DNA of 64,000 nt. It comes from Sphingobacteriales bacterium (lineage in GTDB: Bacteria > Bacteroidota > Bacteroidia > Chitinophagales > Chitinophagaceae). Location: the NCBI GenBank assembly GCA_016219985.1, contig JACRJO010000032.1, positions 310,001 through 374,000 on the forward strand, read 5' to 3'. The position numbers and the translations under genes are program-made. The notes beneath the pieces were generated by a model that was not told the DNA's origin, did no database searches, and worked only from the letters and a program-made list of their open reading frames with translations. Shown in pieces: positions 1 through 8,539 of this stretch; within the stretch, counting starts at the first letter, position 1; every line of letters starts with the position of its first letter.

Positions 1-1107
1 CATGAAGGCCACCACATCGCGGGTATCTGTTGTGCTGCCGTTGCGGTTCGTCACCCATACCTCCACCCGCAATACCTGTACTTTGGAATTAACAATCGGC
101 AGTTGTTTCATAGCCGTATTGTAATTGTTGCGGAAATAATGCGCCAGGAGGAAGTGCCGGTTCTCATCATATTCATCGGCTTTCACCGAAAAGCGTTGTG
201 CCGATGTACCACCCTGCAATCCCATGGTCTGGCGCTGCGATTGCTGGTTGGCCAGTACGGTGGTCACAAATAATTTTCCAAACTGCAGCTGAGCTTTAAC
301 CCCGAACAGGGATTGGGCGCCGGGGATCAGGGTTCCCTTGGATGCAAAATTGGTATTCCCGGCCTGGAACAGTTTCACGATATCATCATCCTTCCCTTTA
401 AAGTCCAGCTTCAGCTGGTTCTCAAAATTGAAATTGGCCAGGGTATTGTAATTGATCGGCAGTTTCAGTTTTTCCCCGATCTGGGCATCCATCTGCAGGG
501 CGGAATTCATATTGAAATCGAAGCCGCCATTCTTCCTCGCCCGCTCCGGCAAGGTCGGGTTCTTGATATTCTGTCCCTGGTAGCCGGCGAGAAAATCCAC
601 ATATCCCGAAGGTTTGATATCGATCTTTACTTTGCCATCCGGCCCCACCCCCATGATCCGGTTGAACCAGTCATTGGACACTTTGAATTTGGGCCGGGCC
701 AGCCTCCGGTTCATATTCGCCAGGAGCGAGGCCCTTTTTTTGAAATAATCCTCCTCGTCTTTCTTTCCCTGTAAGCGTACAAATTCCTCCCTGCTGAAGG
801 CAGCCGGGGTCCGGTAATAATGATTTCCTATTTTTTCAATGATATAATACTGCTTGGTCCTGGGATCGTATTCAATGGACCGTTTGATAAACGATGTATC
901 CCGCAGGTCGAAGGTATTCCGGTTGGGATTGGAATAAGGGTCGCCATGACGGTCCTCCAATAATGGGTAACGGCCGGTATCCGCAGGCAGGAAGGGGAGG
1001 CCGGTGCCATCCGGAATAAAACCACCGGCTTTGGCCGGGAGAACAAACGAAAACACCAGGGCGATAATACCCAGTGTACGGAAGATATGAGCAGTTCTAA
1101 GGTTCAA
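1..1107 (-). CDS. sprA: SprA/Sov, type IX secretion outer-membrane translocon, N-terminal part (cut by window edge)
   Basis: The reading frame stays open from the left edge to a stop just upstream of 1107, so only about the first 369 residues are visible. The family is a very large outer-membrane barrel (over 2,000 residues) that forms the T9SS translocon. The visible part begins with a hydrophobic signal segment ending near LPAKAGG. It then has SprA N-terminal features such as RSIEYDPRTKQYYI, KIDIKPSGYVDF and long runs rich in barrel strands. No ATG lies near the 5' end. The only plausible start is TTG at 1107, four codons after an in-frame TGA, and it places the signal peptide correctly. 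It lies 34 bp downstream of ruvA on the same strand, the ruvA-sprA arrangement common in Bacteroidota. Identity rests on recognised N-terminal sequence; the C-terminal domains are outside the window. Confidence 0.9.
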   Translation of the reverse strand, partial: MNLRTAHIFRTLGIIALVFSFVLPAKAGGFIPDGTGLPFLPADTGRYPLLEDRHGDPYSNPNRNTFDLRDTSFIKRSIEYDPRTKQYYIIEKIGNHYYRTPAAFSREEFVRLQGKKDEEDYFKKRASLLANMNRRLARPKFKVSNDWFNRIMGVGPDGKVKIDIKPSGYVDFLAGYQGQNIKNPTLPERARKNGGFDFNMNSALQMDAQIGEKLKLPINYNTLANFNFENQLKLDFKGKDDDIVKLFQAGNTNFASKGTLIPGAQSLFGVKAQLQFGKLFVTTVLANQQSQRQTMGLQGGTSAQRFSVKADEYDENRHFLLAHYFRNNYNTAMKQLPIVNSKVQVLRVEVWVTNRNGSTTDTRDVVAFM

Positions 1108-1141
1108 TGTTTCTCGTCAATTAGTTTTCAGAAATAGTGGC

Positions 1142-1723
1142 TCAGAGGGTGCGAAGCGCCATTTTAATCAGTTCCTCAACGGATAGATTTGGATTGGCTG
1201 CAAGGGTCTTTTCAAGGGCCTGGCCAGCGGCCTGCCGGTTAATGCCCAGGGCAGTTAAAGCAATTAACGCATCCTGATGCAAAGTATTGTTTTTCAGTGG
1301 AGAAATATTTGATTCCAGCGGTTGTTTGGCCAATTTATCCCTGAGTTCCAATACCATCCGTTCGGCCGTTTTTTTCCCGATTCCCTTGATGCCCTCCAGG
1401 GTGCGGGTATCCCCCTGTACAATGGCTTTGACCAGTTCCTCGGGTTTCAGGTAGGATAGCATAACCCTCGCCGTGGAAGCCCCGATCCCCGATACCCCGA
1501 TCAGTTGCTGGAACATCTCTTTCTCCGCCAGGTCAAAAAAGCCGTAAAGCAGATGGGCATCCTCGCGGATCAGGAGGCAGGTATGCAGGACCCCTTTGTC
1601 CAGTTGACTGATCCTGGAATAGGTATGCAGGCTGATCTGTACCTCATACCCCACCCCGTTTACCTCCACCTGTACCATCCCCGGGGTCTTGTGTACAAAA
1701 TCACCTTTCAGGTATGCTATCAT
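1142..1723 (-). CDS. ruvA: Holliday junction branch migration protein RuvA
   Basis: RuvA binds four-way junctions as a tetramer and loads the RuvB motor during recombinational repair. The 193-residue product begins MIAYLKGDFVHKTP, the standard RuvA start. It has an N-terminal OB fold (about 1-63), two helix-hairpin-helix motifs (GVSGIGASTARVML and GIKGIGKKTAERMV) and the C-terminal RuvB-contact domain ending ELIKMALRTL. The frame can be extended 18 codons upstream, but that extension is hydrophobic and unlike the family, so the ATG at 1723 is chosen. It is cotranscribed with sprA, which follows after 34 bp. Length is normal for the family. Confidence 0.96.
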   Translation of the reverse strand: MIAYLKGDFVHKTPGMVQVEVNGVGYEVQISLHTYSRISQLDKGVLHTCLLIREDAHLLYGFFDLAEKEMFQQLIGVSGIGASTARVMLSYLKPEELVKAIVQGDTRTLEGIKGIGKKTAERMVLELRDKLAKQPLESNISPLKNNTLHQDALIALTALGINRQAAGQALEKTLAANPNLSVEELIKMALRTL

Positions 1724-1781
1724 GGTTGCGAAAATAGCGAAATACTTAAGGAAAAATTGCAAGAAACAAGATGCCAAGAAC

Positions 1782-1823
1782 CCTGCCTACTCGCCTCGCG
1801 GCGAAGCGGGCCAGACAGGCAGG
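1782..1823. repeat. CCTGCCT/AGGCAGG hairpin repeat, copy 1
   Basis: A 42-nt intergenic element with 7-nt inverted ends (CCTGCCT and AGGCAGG) around a core CGCCTCGCGGCGAAGCGGGCC. A near-identical copy lies at 1906-1947 and a diverged one at 63950-63988. No T tract follows, so it is not an obvious terminator. It looks like a REP-type dispersed palindrome between ruvA and fabH. Confidence 0.75.
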
Positions 1824-1905
1824 CAAATAAACTACAAATCCCAGGCACCAAAGAAAATCCAATGTCCAATTCCCCGTCCCCAATGCTGGCCCTGACAACT
1901 AACAA

Positions 1906-1947
1906 CCTGCCTACTCGCCTCGCGGCGAAGCGGGCCGGACAGGCAGG
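1906..1947. repeat. CCTGCCT/AGGCAGG hairpin repeat, copy 2
   Basis: This copy differs from copy 1 by one base in the right half. Short direct repeats of TGACAACTAACAAC flank it on both sides, at about 1893 and 1949. Flanking duplications suggest insertion or slippage at a repeat-prone site. Confidence 0.75.
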
Positions 1948-1977
1948 CTGACAACTAACAACTAAATTAATATCCCG

Positions 1978-1985
1978 TAAATTTG
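1978..1985 (+). promoter_or_regulatory. Possible -7 box for fabH
   Basis: TAAATTTG matches the Bacteroidota -7 consensus TAnnTTTG and lies 27 bp upstream of the fabH ATG. No convincing TTTG -33 box is seen at the expected distance, so this is tentative. Confidence 0.35.
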
Positions 1986-2012
1986 CCCAATTTTTGTACA
2001 AACCAAATCGGC

Positions 2013-3017
2013 ATGAGTAAAAAAATCACCGCTGCTATCACGGCTGTTGGCGGCTATGTTCCGGAAGACCGGCTTACCAATTTTGACCTGGAAAAAATGG
2101 TGGACACGAACGACGAGTGGATCCGTACGCGTACTGGTATTTCTGAAAGAAGAATCCTGAAAGAAGAAGGCAAGGCCACTTCCGATATGGTGGTGCCTGC
2201 CGTACAGGAACTGTGTAAGAAAAGAGGCATTTCTCCTGAAGAGATTGACTGCCTGATCGTGGGTACGGTTACCCCCGATATGATATTCCCCTCAACTGCG
2301 AATATTGTCTGTGATAAACTGGGCGCTAAAAATGCCTGGAGTTTTGATGTGGCGGCAGCCTGCTCCGGTTTTCTATTCTCCCTGACCCAGGGCGCCGCGC
2401 TGATCGAAAGCGGCCGGTACAAAAAAGTGGTGGTTTGCGGGGCTGACAAGATGAGCGCCATTATTGATTACAGTGACAGGGCCACCTGTATCATCTTCGG
2501 GGACGGGGCAGGAGCTGTACTGCTGGAACCTTCAGAAGAAGGGTATGGCATCCTCGACAGTATTTTAAGAGCCGATGGCAGCGGGGCTCCCTTCCTGCAC
2601 ATGAAAGCCGGGGGCTCATTGAAACCGGCTACGATTGAAACCGTAATGGCCAAAGAACATTTCGCCTACCAGGAAGGACAGGCGGTATTCAAATTTGCAG
2701 TAAAAGGAATGGCCGATGTCAGTGCCGAGTTGCTGGAACGAAACAACCTTACCGGGAATGATATAGCCTGGCTGGTACCGCACCAGGCCAACCTGCGGAT
2801 TATCGATGCAACAGCTAACCGGATGGGATTGCCGAAAGAAAAAGTAATGATCAACATCCAGCGCTATGGCAATACCACGGCCGGCACCATCCCCCTTTGC
2901 CTCTGGGAATGGGAAAGCCAGTTAAAAAAAGGAGATAATATCGTGCTGTCCGCCTTTGGCGGAGGATTTACCTGGGGCGCCACCCTGGTAAAATGGGCTT
3001 ATGATCCTGTTGCCTGA
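2013..3017 (+). CDS. fabH: Beta-ketoacyl-ACP synthase III
   Basis: FabH condenses an acyl-CoA primer with malonyl-ACP to start type II fatty acid synthesis in the cytoplasm. The 334-residue thiolase-fold product carries the Cys-His-Asn triad: Cys117 in AAACSGF, His in VPHQANLRI and Asn in RYGNTTAGT. The C-terminal GGGFTWG loop is also present. The frame can be opened 10 codons earlier at 1983, but [19 protein letters not shown] matches the usual family start and follows a possible -7 box. It stands alone on this strand after a repeat-bearing intergenic region. fabD, another gene of the pathway, lies about 4.5 kb away on the other strand. Confidence 0.96.
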   Translation: MSKKITAAITAVGGYVPEDRLTNFDLEKMVDTNDEWIRTRTGISERRILKEEGKATSDMVVPAVQELCKKRGISPEEIDCLIVGTVTPDMIFPSTANIVCDKLGAKNAWSFDVAAACSGFLFSLTQGAALIESGRYKKVVVCGADKMSAIIDYSDRATCIIFGDGAGAVLLEPSEEGYGILDSILRADGSGAPFLHMKAGGSLKPATIETVMAKEHFAYQEGQAVFKFAVKGMADVSAELLERNNLTGNDIAWLVPHQANLRIIDATANRMGLPKEKVMINIQRYGNTTAGTIPLCLWEWESQLKKGDNIVLSAFGGGFTWGATLVKWAYDPVA

Positions 3018-3026
3018 TAGTCAGCC

Positions 3027-3350
3027 ATGCCTGTAGAATTTATTCTACAGAAAATGATGTACCTTGCTATCGTTAAGAGTTCAACTTTTTTAATCCCCCT
3101 GATTAGCACTATAGTTATGTCGAGCAGGCACCGTACCAACAGAAAATTCTGGAATAAAGTGTTCCGGTATTTCCTCATTTATCTTATCGTTGTCCCGTTG
3201 ATCTACTTTTTCCTGGACCATTCCAGCCTGATTGCAGAAATCAAATCGGAACCCTTCCTGTTTATCCTGAAAATAGCCGGCATCGCACTGGGCATATCCC
3301 TTGTTATCAGTTTCTGGGGGCAACGGGATCCCGAATTGAGAAAATGGTGA
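3027..3350 (+). CDS. Small hypothetical membrane protein
   Basis: A 107-residue frame beginning 9 bp after fabH and ending 3 bp before the convergent DinB gene. It contains three hydrophobic stretches: around IVKSSTFLIPLISTIVM, FLIYLIVVPLIYFFL and FLFILKIAGIALGISLVI, separated by basic segments. It looks like a three-helix inner-membrane protein. I do not recognise a family. The start is uncertain: a later ATG at 3117 would remove the first helix. The hydrophobic pattern and tight fit between neighbours support a real gene, but the evidence is modest. Confidence 0.5.
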   Translation: MPVEFILQKMMYLAIVKSSTFLIPLISTIVMSSRHRTNRKFWNKVFRYFLIYLIVVPLIYFFLDHSSLIAEIKSEPFLFILKIAGIALGISLVISFWGQRDPELRKW

Positions 3351-3353
3351 TTA

Positions 3354-3848
3354 CTACTTTTTGCCTTTAACCCACAGAAAAAAATCGGTCGCCGGAACCT
3401 TAGTGTACCCCAACTGGTGAAACTGGGTAATGATCTGCCCCCTGTGGTAAGTGCTGTGGTTGAAGACATGCAGCAGTAAATGGCTGGTCTGTATTTTCAC
3501 GGGTTCCCGTTTATTGTTGTAATACTGGATCACATGATCCAGTGAAATGACCGAAGCCTGTTTCACCCAGTCTTCCCATTGGCCGGATTGACGGACCAAC
3601 CCCTCCCCCGCATCCCGGGTATTGCCGGAAAAATTTTTACCGGGCATTTCCACCCGCTCCTGTAACCGCAACCGTTGCCACCAGGCTGATTCCGCATCCC
3701 AGATATGCAGCAGGGTCGCCTGGAGGGTTTTAAAACTGGAAGGAACCTCTTCCAGGCATTTTTCCCCGGGCAAGGACAGTACTGTCTCCACGATCCGCTG
3801 ATTCGCCCAGTTATTATAAGAAGCCAGTTGCTGCAGGAGTTCTTTCAT
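3354..3848 (-). CDS. DinB/YfiT-family putative metal-dependent protein
   Basis: A 164-residue four-helix-bundle protein of the DinB superfamily. It opens with the family signature LQQLASYNNWANQRI. It has the expected three metal-ligand histidines: one in LLHIWDAE and two in the C-terminal HVFNHSTYHRGQI. Members coordinate a divalent metal and include thiol transferases and mycothiol-dependent enzymes; the substrate here cannot be told. The C-terminus TDFFLWVKGKK is typical. It is a single gene, convergent with the small membrane gene at 3027-3350. Confidence 0.88.
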   Translation of the reverse strand: MKELLQQLASYNNWANQRIVETVLSLPGEKCLEEVPSSFKTLQATLLHIWDAESAWWQRLRLQERVEMPGKNFSGNTRDAGEGLVRQSGQWEDWVKQASVISLDHVIQYYNNKREPVKIQTSHLLLHVFNHSTYHRGQIITQFHQLGYTKVPATDFFLWVKGKK

Positions 3849-3878
3849 CGTGACAGGTTATTAAATAGTGAAATCCTC

Positions 3879-3886
3879 TACTTTTG
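3879..3886 (+). promoter_or_regulatory. Possible -7 box for the PLP enzyme gene
   Basis: TACTTTTG fits TAnnTTTG and would give a leader of roughly 60 nt before the ATG at 3951. The leader holds only a small hairpin near 3922-3941. I see no recognisable SAM riboswitch in it. Confidence 0.4.
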
Positions 3887-3950
3887 ATATAACATTCAAC
3901 CCTTATTATTTCTTTCCGGTCCCGATAAAATTCGGACACAAATCATTAAA

Positions 3951-5162
3951 ATGAATAAAAGTTTTCCACTAACCGGCTGGAGTTCCCTGGCCGTACATGG
4001 CGGGCACAAAAAGGACCCGATGTACGCCCACCAGGTTCCCATCTATGCCAGCAGCACCTATGTGTTTGATACCGCCGAACAGGGCATGCGCCGGTTCGAC
4101 GGAAAAGAAGAGGGGTTTATCTACAGCCGCTGGGGAAACCCCACCCTGGCGGAAGCGGAAGAAAAGATCGCCGCCCTGGAAACCTTTCAACTGGGCATCG
4201 AGGCCAAAGGCATCCTGCATTCCTCCGGTATGGCAGCCATTACCACGCTCCTGCTCGCCAATTTAAAACCCGGGGATAAAATACTCAGTCATTATTCCCT
4301 CTATGGGGGTACCAATGAGATCCTGGGTAAAGTGCTGCCCGGTCTGCAGATCAGTCCGGTGATTGCCGATCTCCGCGATCTCCATAAAGCGGAGGAGCTG
4401 CTGAAAGGGGACCCGGCTATCAAAATGATGTACCTCGAAACCCCCGCTAACCCCACCATTCAATGCGTGGACCTGGAAGAACTGGGCCGGCTGGCAAAAA
4501 AATATAATGTCAGGACAGCCTGCGACAATACATTCGCCACGCCCTACCTGCAACAGCCTTTTCAACATGGTATTGATTTCATCGTGCACTCCACCACCAA
4601 ATTCCTGAACGGGCATGGCACGGCCATTGGCGGAATTTTGCTGGGAAAAGATCTTTCATTCATGAACGGACCCTGCACCAAACTGCACCGGCTGCTCGGC
4701 GGAAACTCCAACCCCTTTGATGCGTTCCTGCTGATCCAGGGGATGAAAACCCTGGAGATCCGGATGGACCGTCATTGCCATAACGCCATGGAAACCGCGG
4801 CCTTCCTCGAAGCACATCCGGCCGTGGCCCGTGTAAACTATACCGGGCTGGCTAATCACCCGGATCATGCTACCGCCCTGAAACAAATGCGTCATCCCGG
4901 CGCCATGCTGAGTTTTGAACTGAAAGGCGGGCTGCAGGCCGGGATTGATTTTATGAACAAGCTGCAAATGTGTGTACGGACGGTTTCACTCGGCACCTGC
5001 GATACCCTGCTCTCCCATCCCGCTTCCATGACGCATTACAGTGTGCCGAAAGAAGAAAAAGAAAAATACGGTATCACTGACGGATTGATAAGAATGAATG
5101 TGGGCATTGAGAACCTGGCCGATATCATCCATGACCTGGACCAGGCATTGCCCGCCCATTGA
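3951..5162 (+). CDS. Trans-sulfuration family PLP enzyme (cystathionine gamma-synthase / methionine gamma-lyase type)
   Basis: A 403-residue fold-type I PLP enzyme of the Cys/Met metabolism family. Visible hallmarks are YSRWGNPT (phosphate-contacting Tyr and Arg), SSGMAAI, ETPANPT, CDNTFATPYLQQP and the Schiff-base lysine in HSTTKFLNGHG. The C-terminal arginine segment GLIRMNVGIENLADI is present. ETPANP favours methionine gamma-lyase or O-acyl-homoserine sulfhydrylase over classical cystathionine synthase. However, LYGGTNEIL lacks the cysteine that marks true methionine gamma-lyases at that loop. The exact reaction is therefore left open. A secreted serine hydrolase gene follows after 21 bp on the same strand. 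Confidence 0.88.
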   Translation: MNKSFPLTGWSSLAVHGGHKKDPMYAHQVPIYASSTYVFDTAEQGMRRFDGKEEGFIYSRWGNPTLAEAEEKIAALETFQLGIEAKGILHSSGMAAITTLLLANLKPGDKILSHYSLYGGTNEILGKVLPGLQISPVIADLRDLHKAEELLKGDPAIKMMYLETPANPTIQCVDLEELGRLAKKYNVRTACDNTFATPYLQQPFQHGIDFIVHSTTKFLNGHGTAIGGILLGKDLSFMNGPCTKLHRLLGGNSNPFDAFLLIQGMKTLEIRMDRHCHNAMETAAFLEAHPAVARVNYTGLANHPDHATALKQMRHPGAMLSFELKGGLQAGIDFMNKLQMCVRTVSLGTCDTLLSHPASMTHYSVPKEEKEKYGITDGLIRMNVGIENLADIIHDLDQALPAH

Positions 5163-5183
5163 TCACGCTAAAAAACAACTGCA

Positions 5184-7001
5184 ATGAAAAATCTGTTTTA
5201 TCTACTGGCCCTGCTCAGCCTGAATCCCTGTTTTGCACAAAAGAAAACTGCAAAACCGGCAGACCCGCTGGCGGGAATCGACACGGTTTTACAACGGGTT
5301 TTAAAAGACCGCAAAGCCGCCGGCTTTGCTGTGGCCGTCGTGAGTAAGAATAAAGTGATCTATGCAAAAGGATTCGGCTACCGGGATTATGAAAACAAAC
5401 TCCCGGCTACGGCCAATACTTTGTTTGCCATCGGTTCCTGCACCAAGGCTTTTACCGCTTCGCTGATCGGGTTGTTAAATAAAGAAAACAAACTGGAGTA
5501 CGATAAACCGGCCCGGGATTACCTGCCAGCCCTTCATTTTTTTAATAACGAACTGGACAACGGGGTAACCGTAAGAGACATGATGTGCCACCGCACCGGC
5601 CTGCCCCGTCATGATTTTTCCTGGTACCTGTTCAATACCGTTTCAAGGGACAGCCTGCTGCAACGCATCCGGTACCAGGAACCGACGGCCCCGCTGCGGC
5701 AGACCTGGCAATACAACAATTTTATGTTCCTGGCCCAGGGAATGATTGCCGAAAAACTGACCGGGCGCTCCTGGGAGAATAATGTAAAAGAGAAAATTTT
5801 CATCCCGCTCGGCATGAATGCCTCGAATTTCTCGGTGAATGACCTGGCCAAAAGCCCGGATGCCGCCTTCGGCTATTCCCTGTACAAAGACAGCCTGATC
5901 CGGAAATCGGATTATTATGCGATCAATGCCATGGGACCAGCCGGCAGTATCAACAGCAATGTAACTGAAATGAGTAACTGGGTGATCACCTGGATCAACG
6001 GGGGAAAATTCAACGGAAAAGAAATATTACCCCCCGCCTATACGAAGGAAGCGATGAGCTCGCAAATGGTGATCAGTGCCGGTTTGCCTGACCCGGAAAT
6101 TCCGGATGCGCATTTGGCGAACTATGGGTTTGGCTGGATGATCAGCTCCTACCGCGGTCATTACCGGGTGGAACACGGCGGGAATATTGACGGGTTTTCC
6201 GCCAGCACCTGTTTTTTCCCCGCCGACAGCATCGGGATTATTGTCCTTACCAACCAGAATGGTTCGGCCCTGCCGGGCATCGTCCGCAACACGATTGCGG
6301 ACCGTTTATTGCAGCTGAAGACTATCGATTGGAACGGAAGGACCAACCTCGCCTGGCAAAAAGCGAAAACAGCGGCAAAAGAAGCGCAGCAAACAGTGAT
6401 CAGTAACCGTAAAACCGGCACCAGCCCCTCCCACGCCCCCGCGGATTACACGGGTCTATTCAACCATCCCGGTTACGGAACTTTTGAGATCATCAGCCGG
6501 AAGGATTCGCTCATCATGCTTACGCAAAACGGGGAAGCCTGGCTGCGTCATTATCATTACGATGTGTTTGAGGTACTCCCCATAGATAAAAAAGAGGGCA
6601 TTGATACAACGGGTAAGGACAACCTGAAAGCCCGGTTCCAGGTAAACAATGCCGGGGAGATCGGTTCGGTCTTCCTGCCCCTGCAACCCGGCCTGAAGGA
6701 TCTTGAATTTACCCGGAAAGCAAAAGCCAAAGAACTCAGTAAGGAAGAACTCGGCAGGTTTACCGGCGAATTTGAATTCGCCCCCGGGAAAGGAGTAAAG
6801 TTTTACCTGAAAGGAGACAAGACCCTGTTTGCTTTCATTGAAGGACAACCGGAATACGAGCTGGTAGCGGTGGATAAAAACAAATTCGACCTGAAAGTAC
6901 TCCCGGGCTACAGTGCGCTTTTTGAGGAAAATGAAAAAGGAGAAATCCTATCCGTTTCTTTTATCCAGCCCAATGGTACATTTAAAGCGAAAAAGAAATA
7001 A
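5184..7001 (+). CDS. Secreted serine hydrolase, class C beta-lactamase fold with C-terminal DUF3471-like domain
   Basis: A 605-residue exported protein. An N-terminal signal peptide (MKNLFYLLALLSLNPCFAQ) precedes a beta-lactamase/PBP-type serine hydrolase domain at about 30-390. The SxxK motif is Ser85-Cys-Thr-Lys88, in AIGSCTKAF. A Y-N pair follows in WQYNNFMFLAQGM, and RVEHGGNIDGFSAS matches the third (HxG-type) motif. The C-terminal 200 residues (from about SHAPADYTGLFNHPGYG) resemble the beta-rich DUF3471 domain often fused to such esterases or D-aminopeptidases. Substrate is unknown; a periplasmic peptidase or esterase is likelier than an antibiotic-hydrolysing enzyme. It follows the PLP enzyme by 21 bp. 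Confidence 0.86.
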   Translation: MKNLFYLLALLSLNPCFAQKKTAKPADPLAGIDTVLQRVLKDRKAAGFAVAVVSKNKVIYAKGFGYRDYENKLPATANTLFAIGSCTKAFTASLIGLLNKENKLEYDKPARDYLPALHFFNNELDNGVTVRDMMCHRTGLPRHDFSWYLFNTVSRDSLLQRIRYQEPTAPLRQTWQYNNFMFLAQGMIAEKLTGRSWENNVKEKIFIPLGMNASNFSVNDLAKSPDAAFGYSLYKDSLIRKSDYYAINAMGPAGSINSNVTEMSNWVITWINGGKFNGKEILPPAYTKEAMSSQMVISAGLPDPEIPDAHLANYGFGWMISSYRGHYRVEHGGNIDGFSASTCFFPADSIGIIVLTNQNGSALPGIVRNTIADRLLQLKTIDWNGRTNLAWQKAKTAAKEAQQTVISNRKTGTSPSHAPADYTGLFNHPGYGTFEIISRKDSLIMLTQNGEAWLRHYHYDVFEVLPIDKKEGIDTTGKDNLKARFQVNNAGEIGSVFLPLQPGLKDLEFTRKAKAKELSKEELGRFTGEFEFAPGKGVKFYLKGDKTLFAFIEGQPEYELVAVDKNKFDLKVLPGYSALFEENEKGEILSVSFIQPNGTFKAKKK

Positions 7002-7040
7002 AGCAGGCGAACAATTGAAAAAATAATTTGAAAAAAACAA

Positions 7041-7490
7041 ATGGCAATAACGATCAGAAAAGCTGTACGGGAAGATTGTCCCCGGTTGCTGGAATTGGTA
7101 AAGGAACTGGCTGTCTATGAAAAAGCGCCGGAACAGGTGACCGTAACGATGGATCATTTTACCGAAAGTGGTTTCGGCCCCCGGCCGGTCTGGTGGGCCT
7201 TTGTGGCGGAAGAACAGGGCCACATCCAGGGCTTTGCGCTTTACTATATCCGTTATTCCACCTGGAAGGGGCAGGTGATGTACCTGGAAGACATCCTGGT
7301 TACGGAAAATGCAAGGGGAAAAGGGATCGGCCAGTTATTGTTCAACCGCCTGGTTGAAGAAGCAAAGGAAAAAGGGTTTAAGCGGATAAGCTGGCAGGTA
7401 CTGGAATGGAATGAACCGGCTATACATTTCTATAAAAAATACAAAGCGGATTTTGACGGGGAATGGCTGAATGCTTCCATCGGGCTCTGA
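7041..7490 (+). CDS. GNAT family N-acetyltransferase (diamine acetyltransferase-like)
   Basis: A 149-residue single-domain GNAT enzyme. It starts AITIRKAVREDCPRLLELV and has the acetyl-CoA pyrophosphate loop in VTENARGKGIGQLLF. A C-terminal WNEPAIHFYKKYKADF segment resembles the spermidine/spermine-type subgroup. The Y-x-x-R-Y-S-T-W-K-G block is also typical of that subgroup. The acceptor cannot be determined. It follows the serine hydrolase by 39 bp and is followed by a terminator, ending this plus-strand unit. Confidence 0.85.
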   Translation: MAITIRKAVREDCPRLLELVKELAVYEKAPEQVTVTMDHFTESGFGPRPVWWAFVAEEQGHIQGFALYYIRYSTWKGQVMYLEDILVTENARGKGIGQLLFNRLVEEAKEKGFKRISWQVLEWNEPAIHFYKKYKADFDGEWLNASIGL

Positions 7491-7506
7491 TCCTGCCGGA
7501 TACCGG

Positions 7507-7545
7507 AGAGGCTGTCACAAAAAATGAGGACCGCCTCTTTTTTTT
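7507..7545 (+). terminator. Rho-independent terminator after the GNAT gene
   Basis: AGAGGC (7507-7512) can pair with GCCTCT (7533-7538), followed by eight T. It ends the plus-strand unit and lies between convergent genes. Confidence 0.7.
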
Positions 7546-7562
7546 ACCATAATTTCCCTGCA

Positions 7563-8453
7563 TCAGCTCACGCCTTCCACCTGCATCTCTTTATTGATCT
7601 TCAGCACCAGTCCCTGCAATACTTTACCGGGCCCGGCTTCTGTAAACCAGGTGGCGCCGTCCGCGATCATGGACTGCACACTCTGGGTCCATTTTACCGC
7701 ACCGGTCAGCTGATCAATCAGGTTCTGCTTGATTTCGTCGTTATCCATCACCGCCCGGGCCGCTACATTCTGGTAAATGGCACAGGTGGGTGTATGAAAC
7801 TTGGTGGAAAGTATTTTTGCCTGCAATTCTTCTTTGGCCGGCAGCATCAAAGGAGAATGAAAGGCGCCTCCCACCGGCAATACAAGGGCTCTTTTGGCGC
7901 CAGCCGCTTTCATCCGTTCGCAGGCAATATCAATTCCCTTTTTGGAGCCGCTGATCACCAGCTGGCCGGGACAATTATAATTGGCAGCTACCACCACCTC
8001 GCCGGTTTCCTGCTGCACTTCCGCGCAGACCGCTTCCACTTTATCATCCGCGAGGTTCAGGACAGCCGCCATGGTGGAAGGATTAATCTCACAGGCTTTC
8101 TGCATGGCACCGGCCCTTACGGCTACCAATTGCAGGGCATCTTCAAAACTCAGGGTACCGTTGGCCACCAGGCCGGTAAATTCGCCGAGCGAGTGCCCCG
8201 CTACCATATCAGGCCGGGCATTTTCAATGCTTTTAAAGGCAATAATGGAATGCAGGAAAATAGCCGGCTGCGTTACCCGTGTTTGCCGGAGGTCTTCGTC
8301 TGTTCCTTCAAACATGATATCGGATATCCGGAAACCCAGGATCTCGTTGGCCTGCTCAAATAATTTCTTGGCGAATGCACTGTTGGCATAATGTTCCTTG
8401 CCCATTCCCGGGAACTGAGAACCCTGCCCGGGAAAAATAAACGCGTGTTTCAT
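7563..8453 (-). CDS. fabD: Malonyl-CoA:ACP transacylase
   Basis: FabD moves malonyl groups from CoA to ACP for fatty acid elongation. The 296-residue product begins MKHAFIFPGQGSQFPGMG, the family signature. It has nucleophile Ser88 in AGHSLGEF, the carboxylate-binding arginine in AVRAGAMQ, and the catalytic histidine in GGAFHSPLM. The ending FTEAGPGKVLQGLVLKI is also typical. Length is standard. A terminator-like hairpin separates it from folE upstream on the same strand, so it may have its own promoter in the 8454-8539 interval. Confidence 0.96.
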   Translation of the reverse strand: MKHAFIFPGQGSQFPGMGKEHYANSAFAKKLFEQANEILGFRISDIMFEGTDEDLRQTRVTQPAIFLHSIIAFKSIENARPDMVAGHSLGEFTGLVANGTLSFEDALQLVAVRAGAMQKACEINPSTMAAVLNLADDKVEAVCAEVQQETGEVVVAANYNCPGQLVISGSKKGIDIACERMKAAGAKRALVLPVGGAFHSPLMLPAKEELQAKILSTKFHTPTCAIYQNVAARAVMDNDEIKQNLIDQLTGAVKWTQSVQSMIADGATWFTEAGPGKVLQGLVLKINKEMQVEGVS

Positions 8454-8473
8454 GGTCGCTAATGGTTATACAA

Positions 8474-8520
8474 ACAAAAATGCCATAAAGGTTTTGATTA
8501 GAAAAATCTTTGTGGCATTT
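8474..8520 (-). terminator. Terminator-like hairpin between folE and fabD
   Basis: On the minus strand AAATGCCACAAAG pairs with CTTTATGGCATTT (one mismatch), followed by TTTTTGT. It is suited to ending the folE transcript. Confidence 0.6.
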
Positions 8521-8539
8521 ACTCAAATATCGTTCAGAA

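Noticed and set aside
1857..1885. Third copy of the small RNA core because TCCAATGTCC occurs here
   Set aside because: Only this decamer matches; there is no promoter, closing stem or T tract. It belongs to the repeat-bearing gap upstream of fabH.
3887..3950. SAM riboswitch in the leader of the PLP enzyme gene
   Set aside because: The leader is about 60 nt with only one small hairpin; no SAM-I or SAM-II core is visible.
7524..8363. 279-residue open frame antisense to fabD
   Set aside because: fabD has full-length family motifs on the other strand; the plus-strand frame runs through the terminator and has no recognisable domain.
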